From Lactovum sp047974165 (GTDB taxonomy: Bacteria > Bacillota > Bacilli > Lactobacillales > Streptococcaceae): a DNA stretch of 60,678 nt. The notes under the pieces are model-generated. The model saw only the letters and a list, made by a program, of their open reading frames with translations, had not been told where the DNA came from and made no database searches. The stretch covers positions 1-60,678 of the forward strand of contig JBKECB010000025.1 in assembly GCA_047974165.1 (NCBI GenBank), given 5' to 3'. Both the position numbers and the translations under genes were made by a program. Positions 1-9,088 of the stretch are shown one piece after another (position 1 is the stretch's first letter; every line of letters begins with the position of its first letter).

Positions 1-528
1 TTGCTTATCCTTTTTTTTATTTTTACGACGTTGAGCCATTGGAACAACGGCCTTATTTTCTTTTGGCTTTAGCTTAGGAATCCTTAATTTATTCTCATTA
101 ACAATCTGTTGAAATATAAGATCGTATTCTATTTTTAAGTTCTCTAAAATTGCTAGTGCCACACTATTTACTTCGTGCAATAAGGCAAGCAAGAGACACT
201 CTGTTCCTACTTTTTCAAAGTCATTTTCTTGTGTTAAATCTTTTGAAAACTTCAGTACTTTTTCTAACTTAGGACTTAATGTCATATTTTTTTTATCAAA
301 TACAGTTATAACTGCATTAGGAAATTTTAAAATTTCTTCATTTATCTTTTTAGAATCAATATCAAAAGAAGAAAAATAACTATATGCCAAAGTCCCTCGC
401 ATTTCAATAATTCCAGCAAGTAGATGTTCTGTACCTATAACTGGACTATGAAAATGATAAGCCCTCTCCTTTGCCAACATTAAAATACGGAGTGAAGCAT
501 TTGTGTACTCTTTTTGTTCAAATAACAT
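1..528 (-). CDS. clpC: ClpC ATPase, N-terminal part (cut by window edge)
   Basis: The first 176 codons of a Clp/Hsp100 AAA+ ATPase are present; the rest runs off the left edge. The protein starts MLFEQKEYTN and holds the two Clp-N repeats, with TEHLLAGIIE near residue 33 and a second copy, TECLLLALLH, near residue 110, followed by a lysine-rich linker around residue 170. ClpC unfolds substrates for ClpP, whose gene is also in this window. The start codon directly abuts the ctsR stop codon, so it is the second gene of a ctsR-clpC operon and shares the CtsR-controlled promoter. No Walker motifs can be seen because the AAA+ domains are outside the window. Confidence 0.9.
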   Translation of the reverse strand, partial: MLFEQKEYTNASLRILMLAKERAYHFHSPVIGTEHLLAGIIEMRGTLAYSYFSSFDIDSKKINEEILKFPNAVITVFDKKNMTLSPKLEKVLKFSKDLTQENDFEKVGTECLLLALLHEVNSVALAILENLKIEYDLIFQQIVNENKLRIPKLKPKENKAVVPMAQRRKNKKKDKQ

Positions 529-975
529 TTAATCCATCCTATCTAATCTTTTTAAAAAATTATGTAATAAATGACAACGCATCTTATCTGTCAACTCTTC
601 ACTCGACAATATTGAAAAAATCAGCTGACCCTCTCTGAGACTTATAATTTTTTCATCTGCCAAGAGTTGAAGAACTTCCCTTAAATTTTGACAGCTAATT
701 GCTGAATTTAACTGCTTATAAAGATCTAAGAATAAATCATGCTCATTTGAATACTGAACTTTGACAATTCGAATATAACCTCCACCACCTCTTTTTGACT
801 CCACATCAAAACCTTGTGCAGGATTAAAGCGTGTCTTAATCACATAATTTATTTGAGAAGGAACCACTGAAAAATATTCTGCAAGCTCCGAGCGTTTAAT
901 TTCAATTTCGCGTGCTTTAGCTTCAGCAAGACGTTTTTTCAAATAAGCTTCAATCATATCTGATGTATTTTCCAT
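529..975 (-). CDS. ctsR: CtsR, repressor of class III heat-shock genes
   Basis: This 148-residue protein matches CtsR in length and layout. A helix-turn-helix lies at about residues 27-50, followed by the family hallmark RGGGGYI at residues 62-68, the glycine-rich wing that reads the minor groove and whose arginine is essential in Bacillus. The C-terminal half is the dimerisation and tetramerisation domain. CtsR represses clp genes by binding tandem GGTCAAA heptads. One such operator overlaps its own promoter (989-1005) and another lies upstream of clpP (48321-48337), so the regulon is visible in this window. The start has a good ribosome site (AGGAGG). It is the first gene of the operon, ahead of clpC. 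Confidence 0.95.
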   Translation of the reverse strand: MENTSDMIEAYLKKRLAEAKAREIEIKRSELAEYFSVVPSQINYVIKTRFNPAQGFDVESKRGGGGYIRIVKVQYSNEHDLFLDLYKQLNSAISCQNLREVLQLLADEKIISLREGQLIFSILSSEELTDKMRCHLLHNFLKRLDRMD

Positions 976-988
976 TGTTCCTCCTAAC

Positions 989-1011
989 TTTGACTATCTT
1001 TGACTATTATA
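989..1011 (-). promoter_or_regulatory. ctsR-clpC promoter -10 with CtsR operator
   Basis: On the minus strand a TATAAT (1006-1011) is followed at once by the direct repeat AGTCAAA-GAT-AGTCAAA (989-1005). This matches the CtsR box, two RGTCAAA heptads with a 3-base spacer. Placement over the start of transcription implies autorepression. No good -35 is seen 16-18 bases upstream. Confidence 0.85.
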
Positions 1012-1194
1012 CACTATCTCTTTATTTTTATCTAGTAAAATTACTAGAACAATAAAAAAATGACATTTTCATCCTCATTTTAAATCTTCCTTACATCAAT
1101 TGCTCCATCCATTTAAGAGTAAGCTTCTGAATTACATTCATAAAAATCAGCACAGTTTCAAGTATCAGCATCTTCATAAGTGGGTTAATAATGA

Positions 1195-1441
1195 CCATCT
1201 CATTTTCATCCTGCCAAAGAAATTTTCTATGAGAGCATTGCTTAAACAGTTATCCTTATAAGACATGGATTGAGGGATACTTTTATCTTTAAGAAGCTGA
1301 TAGTAAGCTCTCATTTGATATTGCCAACCTTAGTCAAAATACAGGAGAAGAGCCTTCAGATTTATTTAAAGTTAGGACTCTTGGAATAAGAAAATGCCTC
1401 CCTTTAGTTGGATTCTTGGTCCAAATAATGGGGGCAGTTCA
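1195..1441 (-). mobile_element. Decayed IS3-family (IS150-type) insertion sequence fragment
   Basis: Read on the minus strand, 1195-1347 encodes a recognisable C-terminal piece of an IS3-family DDE transposase: a degenerate HSDQG motif written YFD-stop-G, then GWQYQM, QSMSYKDNCLSNALIENFF and GRMK. The glutamate of IENFF is the last catalytic residue of the DDE triad. An in-frame TAA (1330-1332) replaces the usual glutamine codon and no upstream half is present. Close by, at 1421-1441, the minus strand reads TGAACTGCCCCCATTATTTGG, resembling the terminal repeat of this group. The element has therefore lost its interior and cannot move. A matching second terminus was not found. Confidence 0.75.
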
Positions 1442-1457
1442 TTCAAGGTTATTATTT

Positions 1458-1946
1458 TTAATGCGTTTCTTCTGAAACTTTTGTAATTTTTATGGTCATT
1501 TCATTATCATTTGGAAGCAGAACTTTTACCTTATCTCCCTTTTTACGCCCAATCAAACTATGACCAATTGGACTTTCATTAGAGATTTTTCCTTCGATAG
1601 GATTGGCCTCAGCTGTACCTACGATATGATAAGTCTCTTCTTCAGTTTCACCTTCTTCGATAAAAGTTACTATTTTTCCTATTGCAACAACATTCTTAGC
1701 CACACTTTTGCTATCTACTACTTCAGCCTGACGAATCATCAGCTCAAGAGTTGAAATCCTACCATAAATAAAAGCTTGCTCATCTTTTGCAGATTCGTAT
1801 TCTGAGTTTTCGGATAAATCACCATATTCACGTGCAATTTTTATACGCTCAATAATCTCTGGAAGCTTGACGAGTTTGATTTCCTCAAGTTCTTTTTCTA
1901 ATTTTTCAAGACCTTCTTGGGTCATTTGATAGACTTTGTCTGACAT
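1458..1946 (-). CDS. greA: GreA, transcript cleavage factor
   Basis: This 162-residue protein has the GreA/GreB length and layout. The N-terminal half (about 1-75) is the antiparallel coiled coil that enters the RNA polymerase secondary channel, including the acidic tip region LSENSEYESAKDEQ. The C-terminal half (about 80-158) is the FKBP-like domain with SPIGHSLIGRKKGD. It stimulates cleavage of backtracked RNA and rescues stalled polymerase. It has a clear ribosome site (AAGGAG) and lies 21 bp after mltG, so the two are probably co-transcribed, a neighbourhood common in Lactobacillales. Confidence 0.95.
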   Translation of the reverse strand: MSDKVYQMTQEGLEKLEKELEEIKLVKLPEIIERIKIAREYGDLSENSEYESAKDEQAFIYGRISTLELMIRQAEVVDSKSVAKNVVAIGKIVTFIEEGETEEETYHIVGTAEANPIEGKISNESPIGHSLIGRKKGDKVKVLLPNDNEMTIKITKVSEETH

Positions 1947-1967
1947 GTTTCTCCTTAAATAACTTTC

Positions 1968-4142
1968 TTAATTTGATAAATATTGAGCAATATTTGCATC
2001 ATGCTCTTCTTGAGTGACTGCAAAATAAACTTCACCCGTTGTTGGATCAGCAATAAAATAATAATACTCATTAGCTGTATGGTTAATGACAGCCTCCATC
2101 GACATCAAACTTGGACTGACAACTGGACCAGGACCTGTCCCTTGATGTAAATAGAGATTAAATGCTGAGTCTGCACTTGTATCTACATTTGCATCTTCTT
2201 CCATCGTCACCTCTGTCCCTAACTTACCTTCTAGGTATAAGAGAGCGACATTCGATCCTAAGATAATCCCTTCATTAAGACGCTTGATAAAGACATCTGC
2301 AACATCTTGGCGATCTTCTTCTGTATTAGCTTCTTTTTCGACCAATGCTGCAAGACTTAAGAAACTATTGACATCATAACCCATTTCACTAATCTGTGGA
2401 TAGAGTGGAGACATATTTTGATTCATCGCCTCAAGCATTAGCTCGATAAGACTACGTACTGTTGTACTTGAATCGTACTCATAAGTTGCAGGGAATAAGT
2501 ATCCTTCCAACTGATAAAAGACACCTGAGTCTGTTGTTGGTAAACTCGCTAATAATTCTGGATACTTTGTTTGCATTTCTGAGATAAATTCTTGATCTGT
2601 AACCACAGACATAAACTCTTCACTTGTAAAAGGAGAACTATTTTCATCATTCGCATTTATTGTTATGGCTTCTGAAATCATCTCTAAAGTATAACCTTCA
2701 GGAATTGTTATTTTTCCTGTGCTTGCTGGAGTTGTTGTTGCATTTTGAAGTGCTTTAGCAATTTCTTCTGCTGACATACTCTTAGAAAGCTCAAAGTTTC
2801 CACTCTTAAATTTTGAATTTCCTGAGAACTGAGCATAGTAGTTAAAAATTAAAGCATTTTTTATCATACCTTCTTCTTCTAAAATCTCTGATACACCTTT
2901 GATAGAAGTATTAGTTGGAATTTCAATAGACCGTACACTCTTATCTCTAGCATCCATTGCCTTCAAGCTATTTGTTACATAAAAATAACCACCTACTACT
3001 AAGCTAAAGATTGTAATAACTAATAAAATTACTACATTTCTTCCGAAATGTGATTTATTTGAATGACGATTTTCATCAAAATCTCGTGTATGTTCTCGAT
3101 TTCTATTTTTCACTTGTTTATTTTTCTTTTTACTCTTCTTATGCTTTTCTTTATCCTGTTCAAGTGCTTCACGTTCGGCTTTAACACGTTCTGATCGATT
3201 TACTTTTGGTGTGCTCTCTTCAGGTTCTTTTATACTTTTTGATTCTTCCTGATTTAAAAATTCTTGATCAACTGGAGTTGAGTTAAAATCTGGTCTTACC
3301 ATCTGATTTTCAGCAACGAACTGACTTTCGTCTGAGATAAATTCATAAGCAGAAGGTCTTTGAGTTGATAGAGGATAAAGATCTGTTTCTAGCGAAGCAT
3401 CCTGATGGATATCTAAACGTTGATAAATACTCTCAGAAGGTCTTTCTCTAGAAAAATCAGCTTCAAAATTATGCTCTGAATAAGTTCTCTCTTCTTCATA
3501 TCTAAAGGGATTAGCCTGATCAGAAATTGGAAGAGTCTGATTTCTAAAATCATCTGTTCTTAAATTCTGATTTACTAATTCTTTAGAGTTTTCTGAATAA
3601 AAAGAAGGATTTTCGAATGAACTATTTGAATTATTAAAAGTTGGCTGTACAGGTGGAAGCATTTGAGTCTGCGTCGGTTGCACAGGCTGGACTTGTGTTG
3701 GCTGTATAGATTGAACTGACTGAGCTTGTGCTGGTTGACCAGAAGAGACATTCCCAGGTAGTCCTTTAAAATTTAAAGGAATATTCTTTCTTTGTTCTCC
3801 TTGAAAATCCTCTTCTTTATTTAAAAATAAAGATTCTAAATTATTAGCAACTGCTGGCTTTTCTGGCCGAAAACCCATAAATCTAATATTTGAAACCTTT
3901 AGAGAATTAGGATAATCCTCTTCATTTGCTTGATTTTCAAAAGTATTTCCTTCTTGTCCAAATTTTATGCTATTTGAAAGCTGATTTCTATTTTGCCCAT
4001 CCATTACTTGCTGAGCTAAACGCTGAACATCTTCAGGAATTTCTCCGGCAAAATTAGAAAAATTGCCACTTTCTGATGAAAGGACATTTTTTTCATTAGG
4101 GTCTTCATTTAAAAAATTATCTCTGCTAAACTTGTCAGACAC
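1968..4142 (-). CDS. mltG: MltG endolytic murein transglycosylase with long cytoplasmic N-terminus
   Basis: The C-terminal third is a YceG/MltG domain. It follows a single membrane segment at about residues 366-388 (VVILLVITIFSLVVGGYFYV) and includes the catalytic region SLAALVEKEAN with its glutamate near residue 601. MltG cuts nascent glycan strands at the outer membrane face and works with peripheral peptidoglycan synthesis in streptococci. The roughly 365 residues before the membrane are hydrophilic, with a Pro/Gln-rich stretch of repeated QPTQ/QPVQPT units at about 140-170 and a strongly basic KKSKKKNKQVKNR segment next to the membrane. At 724 residues it is longer than typical MltG. The gene lies between rpoE and greA. 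Confidence 0.9.
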   Translation of the reverse strand: MSDKFSRDNFLNEDPNEKNVLSSESGNFSNFAGEIPEDVQRLAQQVMDGQNRNQLSNSIKFGQEGNTFENQANEEDYPNSLKVSNIRFMGFRPEKPAVANNLESLFLNKEEDFQGEQRKNIPLNFKGLPGNVSSGQPAQAQSVQSIQPTQVQPVQPTQTQMLPPVQPTFNNSNSSFENPSFYSENSKELVNQNLRTDDFRNQTLPISDQANPFRYEEERTYSEHNFEADFSRERPSESIYQRLDIHQDASLETDLYPLSTQRPSAYEFISDESQFVAENQMVRPDFNSTPVDQEFLNQEESKSIKEPEESTPKVNRSERVKAEREALEQDKEKHKKSKKKNKQVKNRNREHTRDFDENRHSNKSHFGRNVVILLVITIFSLVVGGYFYVTNSLKAMDARDKSVRSIEIPTNTSIKGVSEILEEEGMIKNALIFNYYAQFSGNSKFKSGNFELSKSMSAEEIAKALQNATTTPASTGKITIPEGYTLEMISEAITINANDENSSPFTSEEFMSVVTDQEFISEMQTKYPELLASLPTTDSGVFYQLEGYLFPATYEYDSSTTVRSLIELMLEAMNQNMSPLYPQISEMGYDVNSFLSLAALVEKEANTEEDRQDVADVFIKRLNEGIILGSNVALLYLEGKLGTEVTMEEDANVDTSADSAFNLYLHQGTGPGPVVSPSLMSMEAVINHTANEYYYFIADPTTGEVYFAVTQEEHDANIAQYLSN

Positions 4143-4157
4143 AACTGTCTCCTTGTT

Positions 4158-4706
4158 TTATTTCTCTTCCTCTTCTGAATCATCGTCGTCGTCATCATCT
4201 TCATCCATAAATTTTACGACATTCTCTGGTATTTCTGCATCAACTTCAACTTCAGCTAATTCTTCATCATATGCTTTAGTCTCATTGCTATCTTCTTCAT
4301 CTTCATCATAGTTAGTTTCTTTTTCTAACTTTTCTTCAGACTCATCTTCAATTTCATTTGTAATATCAGAGACTTCTTCTAAGCTCTCATCTTTTTTGAG
4401 TTTACCATCATCATCAAAGTAATCAAATGAAATCGTTTCTTCATCAATAGATCCAATCGCATACCATGAGCGAAGACCCCAGGTATTATTTCCTAAAGGA
4501 ATAAAAGATCCATCTGTATTTAAATCTGTATAAAATCGAGATAAGACACTTTTAATTTGCTCATCTGACTTTTTTAAATATGTCTGAATCGATGATACAA
4601 TATCTGAAAATGACATCTCAGTTCCTTTTTGATCAAGTAAAGCATGTGCAACTTCAATCATTGAAAGTTCTTCTAGATTTTCTTCATCAAGTACTTTAAT
4701 TTTCAT
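4158..4706 (-). CDS. rpoE: RNA polymerase delta subunit RpoE
   Basis: The 182-residue protein has the folded HARE-type N-terminal domain of Firmicutes delta subunits (about 1-95, with EVAHALLDQKGTEMSFSDIV and the conserved NTWGLRSWY near residue 75) and a highly acidic, disordered tail that ends in runs of D and E. Delta increases transcriptional specificity and polymerase recycling by displacing RNA. A strong ribosome site (AGGAGG) precedes the start. It lies 15 bp upstream of mltG. A plus-strand open frame across the acidic tail is only the serine-rich complement of the GAT/GAA codons. Confidence 0.93.
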   Translation of the reverse strand: MKIKVLDEENLEELSMIEVAHALLDQKGTEMSFSDIVSSIQTYLKKSDEQIKSVLSRFYTDLNTDGSFIPLGNNTWGLRSWYAIGSIDEETISFDYFDDDGKLKKDESLEEVSDITNEIEDESEEKLEKETNYDEDEEDSNETKAYDEELAEVEVDAEIPENVVKFMDEDDDDDDDSEEEEK

Positions 4707-4731
4707 TTTTCCTCCTCTAACTTACTTTCTC

Positions 4732-5244
4732 TTAATAATGTAAGAGAACTTTATAGTCATAGTCTCCTAATTTTTTTCGTCCTTCTAACTCATCTAACTC
4801 AATTAGAAAGGCACAGCCGGCTACAATTCCACCTAACTTTTCAACCATTTCAATCGTTGCTCCAATCGTTCCACCTGTTGCAAGCAGGTCATCAACAATC
4901 AGAACACGTTGCCCTGGTTTAATTGAATCTTCATGCATAGTTAGAGTATCTAAACCATACTCTTTTTCATAAGATGATTCAATCGTTTTTCGTGGTAATT
5001 TATTTGGCTTACGTACTGGAGCAAATCCTGCTCCTAAAGCATAAGCTACCGGACAACCTATGATAAAACCTCGCGCTTCAGGTCCAACTACCATGTCTAC
5101 TTTTTTATCACGTGCATACTGCACAATTTCTGTACAAGCATAATTAAATGCATTGCCATCAGCCATTAAAGGAGTAATGTCTCGAAAAAGAATTCCTTCC
5201 TTAGGATAATCTTTAATACTCGCAATATATTCTGAAAGTTCCAT
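4732..5244 (-). CDS. apt: Adenine phosphoribosyltransferase
   Basis: At 170 residues this matches Apt. The PRPP-binding signature VLIVDDLLATGGT lies at residues 114-126, and GPEARGFIIG near residue 54 is typical of the type I family. The enzyme salvages adenine to AMP using PRPP in the cytoplasm. It starts 6 bp after recJ on the same strand, an arrangement shared with other Streptococcaceae, so recJ and apt are probably one transcript. Confidence 0.95.
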   Translation of the reverse strand: MELSEYIASIKDYPKEGILFRDITPLMADGNAFNYACTEIVQYARDKKVDMVVGPEARGFIIGCPVAYALGAGFAPVRKPNKLPRKTIESSYEKEYGLDTLTMHEDSIKPGQRVLIVDDLLATGGTIGATIEMVEKLGGIVAGCAFLIELDELEGRKKLGDYDYKVLLHY

Positions 5245-5250
5245 AATTAG

Positions 5251-7488
5251 TTAATCTCCATTTTTTAATTGATAATAAATATCTCGAACAGGTGAGAGTG
5301 CAAACAACTTTTGACATTTAATTAACTCTAAAAGTTCCTGATAAATCAAACTCTCAGAAATTTCACGACGTGTCGCACCCTTTACAGGTCGCATAATACC
5401 TTCCTCTATTGTAACAAAGCCTAACTCCTCAAAAATTTGAATCATTTTGGTTAATAACAATATTGGAATTGAAAGGTATTTTGACAAATCCTTAAGCTTA
5501 TAACGGACGTCGAATTCAGTATATTCTGCCAATAATTTATAAAGCTGAGCAAACTGTTCTCTTGTTCCAGGGCCAGCTAAGTAATAATTTTGTGTCAACT
5601 GATTTTTAAAATAAATCATCTGAAAATCATGTTCTTTTATTACTTTTTGTAGAGCTAAATAGGCCTCTTTTCCTGTCGGCACATCTTGAATAAGCAATAC
5701 AGAGTTAATTATACCATTTTTAAATAGATTTTTCTCAAAAATACTAATATTTTCAGGGAGATTTAAACTTTTTCCTCTTAAATCCAGTAATCCAACTCCT
5801 GTAAAACAAGCATCTTCTACCATTAATTGAACAGAGCTTTTACCATTCCAGCTATTTACAGACAAGTTCACAAGCAATTCTGTTTGAAGTTGCTCAAACT
5901 CAAAAGCTTCCTTCCCATGAGAAAAATAAATGGCATCTATCTGCGTCTTATCTTTTTCTAATTTTAATTTTAGATGCTTATTTTCTGAACCCATCTGACG
6001 TGTTTGAGTGACTTGATAATCTTTTATTAAAAAACAAGGCTTTGGGTTGTCCATTCCAAAAGGAGCAAGTTTAGAAATTGACTTTAATAAGTCAAGATCA
6101 ATCTCATCTAAAGAAAGTTCCATTGCCACCTCTTTTTGAACTTTTTCTGAGAGATCTATCTCTTGTTTTTTTATCTCATCTGACAAAACTTTTTTTAGTT
6201 CTTCAACGTTTTTGAGGGAAATTGTGAGTCCACAAGCTTGTGCATGTCCTCCAACAGCAATAAATAACTCACGATGTGCATCCATAACCTCAAAAATATT
6301 AAAACTAGAAATTGAGCGTCCTGAGCCACGTAATTCATTTGTCTCTAAATCATGTTGAAGCATGATAATAGGCTGTCCTGTTTTTTCAAGTAAGCGTCCT
6401 GCCACAATTCCTAGAACACCTTTATGCCAGTCTGGATGATAAAGAACTTGAACAATAGAATTTTCATCTAGCATTTTTTCAGCTTCAGAGAAGATTCTTT
6501 CAACAATTGCTCGTCTTTCTTGATTTAAACGATCAATATTTTGAGCAATTTCTTCTGTTATCTCTTCTTCCCATCCAATAAGCAACTCAACTGCAGGATT
6601 AGGATCATCTAAGCGTCCCAGTGCATTTAGCCGAGGAGCAATTTGAAAGGCGACAGACTCTTCTGTTAACGTCTCTAGCTCTACTCCTGCAAGTTTAATC
6701 AACTGTAAAAGTCCTATGCGATCTGTATTTTTTAGCTGCTCTAAACCTAATGTTACTAAACAGCGATTTTCATCTCGTAAACTCACCATATCTGCAATCG
6801 TTCCAATCGCAACAAGATCTAACATCTCCATTGGAAGATAGTCAAGCAATGCTGTCGCAATCTTAAAAGCCACTCCTGCACCACACAAATCATCAAAAGG
6901 ATAACTTGCCTCAGGATGTTTGGGATGAATAATCGAATAAGCCTGAGGAAGTTCTGCAGGTAGACCATGATGATCACTAACAATCACGTCACATCTATTT
7001 TCCTGTGCCCATCTAATCGCCTCATGTCCTGAAACTCCATTATCCACGGTAATAATGAGTGTAATTTCCTCTTTTTCTATCCAGTATTTATAAACATCAA
7101 GATTAGGACCATAACCATCTGTAAATCGATTGGGAAGATAGACCTGAGTAAATTCATCTGCACCCAACTCATCCAAAGCTGACTTCATAATCGATGCTGC
7201 TGTCATTCCATCAGCGTCGTAATCACCATAGATTAAAATTTTCTCTTGCTTTTCAATTGCCTGTCGAATACGTAAGATTGATTTTTCCATATCATGTAAT
7301 AAAAAAGGATCATGCAGATATTCTGTACTTACTTTTAGAAATTGATTAATTTCATCAGACTTACCTAAACCTCTTTCCCATAAAAGTTTTGATAAAATCT
7401 GATTAAGTTTTAACTTTTTTGTTTCTTTTAAAAAATCTGCTGTTGGTTCTGAATCTAGCAAATTCCATTTATATTTTGCTTGAATCAT
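5251..7488 (-). CDS. recJ: RecJ single-strand-specific 5'-3' exonuclease
   Basis: The 745-residue protein carries the DHH phosphoesterase motifs: YGDYDADG at residues 88-94 and SDHHG at 171-175. The DHHA1 segment (GVLGIVAGRLLEKTGQP, around residue 360) follows, then an OB-like region and a Gram-positive C-terminal extension. RecJ digests 5' ends of single-stranded DNA in recombination and mismatch or base-excision repair and needs Mn2+ or Mg2+ bound by the aspartates and histidines of these motifs. The start follows GGAGG. It is flanked by apt downstream and the SDR gene upstream. Confidence 0.94.
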   Translation of the reverse strand: MIQAKYKWNLLDSEPTADFLKETKKLKLNQILSKLLWERGLGKSDEINQFLKVSTEYLHDPFLLHDMEKSILRIRQAIEKQEKILIYGDYDADGMTAASIMKSALDELGADEFTQVYLPNRFTDGYGPNLDVYKYWIEKEEITLIITVDNGVSGHEAIRWAQENRCDVIVSDHHGLPAELPQAYSIIHPKHPEASYPFDDLCGAGVAFKIATALLDYLPMEMLDLVAIGTIADMVSLRDENRCLVTLGLEQLKNTDRIGLLQLIKLAGVELETLTEESVAFQIAPRLNALGRLDDPNPAVELLIGWEEEITEEIAQNIDRLNQERRAIVERIFSEAEKMLDENSIVQVLYHPDWHKGVLGIVAGRLLEKTGQPIIMLQHDLETNELRGSGRSISSFNIFEVMDAHRELFIAVGGHAQACGLTISLKNVEELKKVLSDEIKKQEIDLSEKVQKEVAMELSLDEIDLDLLKSISKLAPFGMDNPKPCFLIKDYQVTQTRQMGSENKHLKLKLEKDKTQIDAIYFSHGKEAFEFEQLQTELLVNLSVNSWNGKSSVQLMVEDACFTGVGLLDLRGKSLNLPENISIFEKNLFKNGIINSVLLIQDVPTGKEAYLALQKVIKEHDFQMIYFKNQLTQNYYLAGPGTREQFAQLYKLLAEYTEFDVRYKLKDLSKYLSIPILLLTKMIQIFEELGFVTIEEGIMRPVKGATRREISESLIYQELLELIKCQKLFALSPVRDIYYQLKNGD

Positions 7489-7508
7489 AGCTCCTCCATT
7501 TCTAACAT

Positions 7509-8144
7509 TTATTTATAATTAAAAAATCTCTGTCCTAGGTAGTCAATCGTTCTAGGAAAAACTACTCTTAACTTATCAAGAAACATCATCTGCCAAGGTA
7601 ATGTTAACTCTCGACGCTTCCCCTCTAAATTATCAACAATCTTCTGAGCCAGATAATCAACTTCAAGAACATATTTCCCCATCTTTTGTAAATAATTCGA
7701 ATTTTCTGAATGAAATTTCGTTCTTACAGGGCCTGTATTCACATTTAAAACCTCTACTCCCTCGAAACGCATCGCTTCTCCAAAATGAATTAATGCTGCC
7801 TTTGAAGCAGCATAAACATTAGACTTTTCTGTTGGTATCTTTCCAGCAATACTTGCAATATTAACAAGTTTTTTAGGTTTTAATTGCTGAGTAAGTTTAA
7901 TTGCTGATAAAACATTCACAGCAAACATATCCTCAATATCTTCTACTTTTAAATCCTCAAGTCGTTCAAAAATTGCAAAACCTGCCGTATGAATAAGAAT
8001 ATCTATTTCCTCAGGAAATTCTGGCAGTCCCAAAGTTCGGCTGAGCAAAAAAAGATGATCCTGATCTAATTTTTTAATCAAGGATTGAGCAAGATCACCA
8101 CTTGCTCCGGTAATCACAATATTTCTAGCTGATTTCTTCTTCAT
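7509..8144 (-). CDS. Short-chain dehydrogenase/reductase, substrate unknown
   Basis: This is a small (211-residue) classical SDR. The nucleotide-binding TGASGDLA lies at residues 12-19, the catalytic serine is probably S98 (NIASIAG), and the YxxxK pair is Y111 and K115 (YAASK). The NAG motif is replaced by HTAG at 52-55. It probably oxidises or reduces a small substrate with NAD(P)H, but the substrate cannot be read from the sequence. The gene overlaps the end of rnz by 20 bp, and the order rnz-SDR-recJ-apt implies one operon with housekeeping genes rather than a dedicated catabolic role. Confidence 0.85.
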   Translation of the reverse strand: MKKKSARNIVITGASGDLAQSLIKKLDQDHLFLLSRTLGLPEFPEEIDILIHTAGFAIFERLEDLKVEDIEDMFAVNVLSAIKLTQQLKPKKLVNIASIAGKIPTEKSNVYAASKAALIHFGEAMRFEGVEVLNVNTGPVRTKFHSENSNYLQKMGKYVLEVDYLAQKIVDNLEGKRRELTLPWQMMFLDKLRVVFPRTIDYLGQRFFNYK

Positions 8145-9051
8145 AAAAATCCTTACTCACGTAACTATTTTCAAAAACATCTTTTGCACCTTTGGCTAAC
8201 TCATAAATATCCGAGCCTAAATAACGTGCTGAAATATGATTGAGCAATAGACGCTTCACTCTTGCTGCTTGAGCAACTTGAGCAGCTTGATAGCTTGTTG
8301 CATGTCCATGCTTTTTCGCAATTCTCTCCTCACCTGCCTTATAAGTCGCCTCATGAATTAGTAAATCAGCATTTTTTGCCAAAATAATAGATTGCTCACT
8401 TTTACGTGTATCTGCTAAAATTGTGACAATCTTTCCTTTGATATCTTCACCAATATAATCTTTTGCTTGGTAAAGTCGGCCTTCAAACTCAACGTCTTCA
8501 CCTTTTTTTATCTTTCCAAATAAAGGGCCAAAGGGGAGTCCATCCATTTTTAAAGCTTCAGCATCCAACTCACCAACTTTATCTTTTTCTACGATTCGAT
8601 AGCCCAAACAAAAAACTGTATGTTCAAGTAAGTCTGTATAAACCTCAAAAGTCTTATCTTCAAAAATCAAACCCGCTTGACTAATTTCATGAAAGTGAAT
8701 TCTAAAAGCTAAACGAGTTCTTGTAGTTTTAAGAATATTCATTACAAAATCTTTAATTCCCACTGGACCGTACATTTCAATATCTGTTTGTCCTTCTTCA
8801 GATGCTTGGAAATTTCGACTTGCTAAAAAACCAGGAAGTCCAAAAATATGGTCACCATGAAGGTGGCTTATAAAAACTTTTGTTATTTTCCTTGGCCTTA
8901 GTGTTGTTTTTAAAATTTGACGTTGTGTACCTTCACCACAATCAAAGAGCCAAACCTCATTACGCTCATCTAGCATTTTTAAGGCTAATGAGCTAACATT
9001 ACGCTGCTGAGAGGGCTGACCTGCTGATGTTCCTAGAAATAAAACTTCCAA
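8125..9051 (-). CDS. rnz: Ribonuclease Z
   Basis: The 308-residue metallo-beta-lactamase-fold protein has the zinc motif HLHGDH at residues 63-68 and further ligands in the later LADTRKSE and HEATY segments and a C-terminal HISARY. RNase Z makes the 3' end of tRNAs that lack an encoded CCA. This fits the tRNA-Arg gene immediately upstream, which encodes no CCA. Translation probably begins at a TTG codon (9051), which is preceded by AGGAT at suitable spacing; no better ATG is available. Confidence 0.93.
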   Translation of the reverse strand: MEVLFLGTSAGQPSQQRNVSSLALKMLDERNEVWLFDCGEGTQRQILKTTLRPRKITKVFISHLHGDHIFGLPGFLASRNFQASEEGQTDIEMYGPVGIKDFVMNILKTTRTRLAFRIHFHEISQAGLIFEDKTFEVYTDLLEHTVFCLGYRIVEKDKVGELDAEALKMDGLPFGPLFGKIKKGEDVEFEGRLYQAKDYIGEDIKGKIVTILADTRKSEQSIILAKNADLLIHEATYKAGEERIAKKHGHATSYQAAQVAQAARVKRLLLNHISARYLGSDIYELAKGAKDVFENSYVSKDFYEEEIS

Positions 9052-9088
9052 TTTTTCTTTATCCTTTTGTGAATTTCACAAAACCTGA

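Larger units (their letters stand above)
976..1457. other. Intergenic gap with IS remnant
   Basis: This 482-bp stretch contains the ctsR promoter at its left end and a decayed IS3-family fragment (1195-1441). The part between about 1030 and 1195 shows no open frame, RNA gene or strong hairpin that I can support. Confidence 0.7.

Noticed and set aside
4063..4311. Plus-strand open frame of 82 codons rich in serine
   Set aside because: It is the complement of the Asp/Glu codons in the rpoE tail and the start of mltG; it has no ribosome site or family match.
9065..9083. Palindrome TTTTGTGA/TCACAAAA between the tRNA and rnz as a terminator
   Set aside because: The stem is AT-rich with only a 3-base loop, no T tract follows it on the minus strand, and it lies just before the rnz ribosome site; function is unclear.
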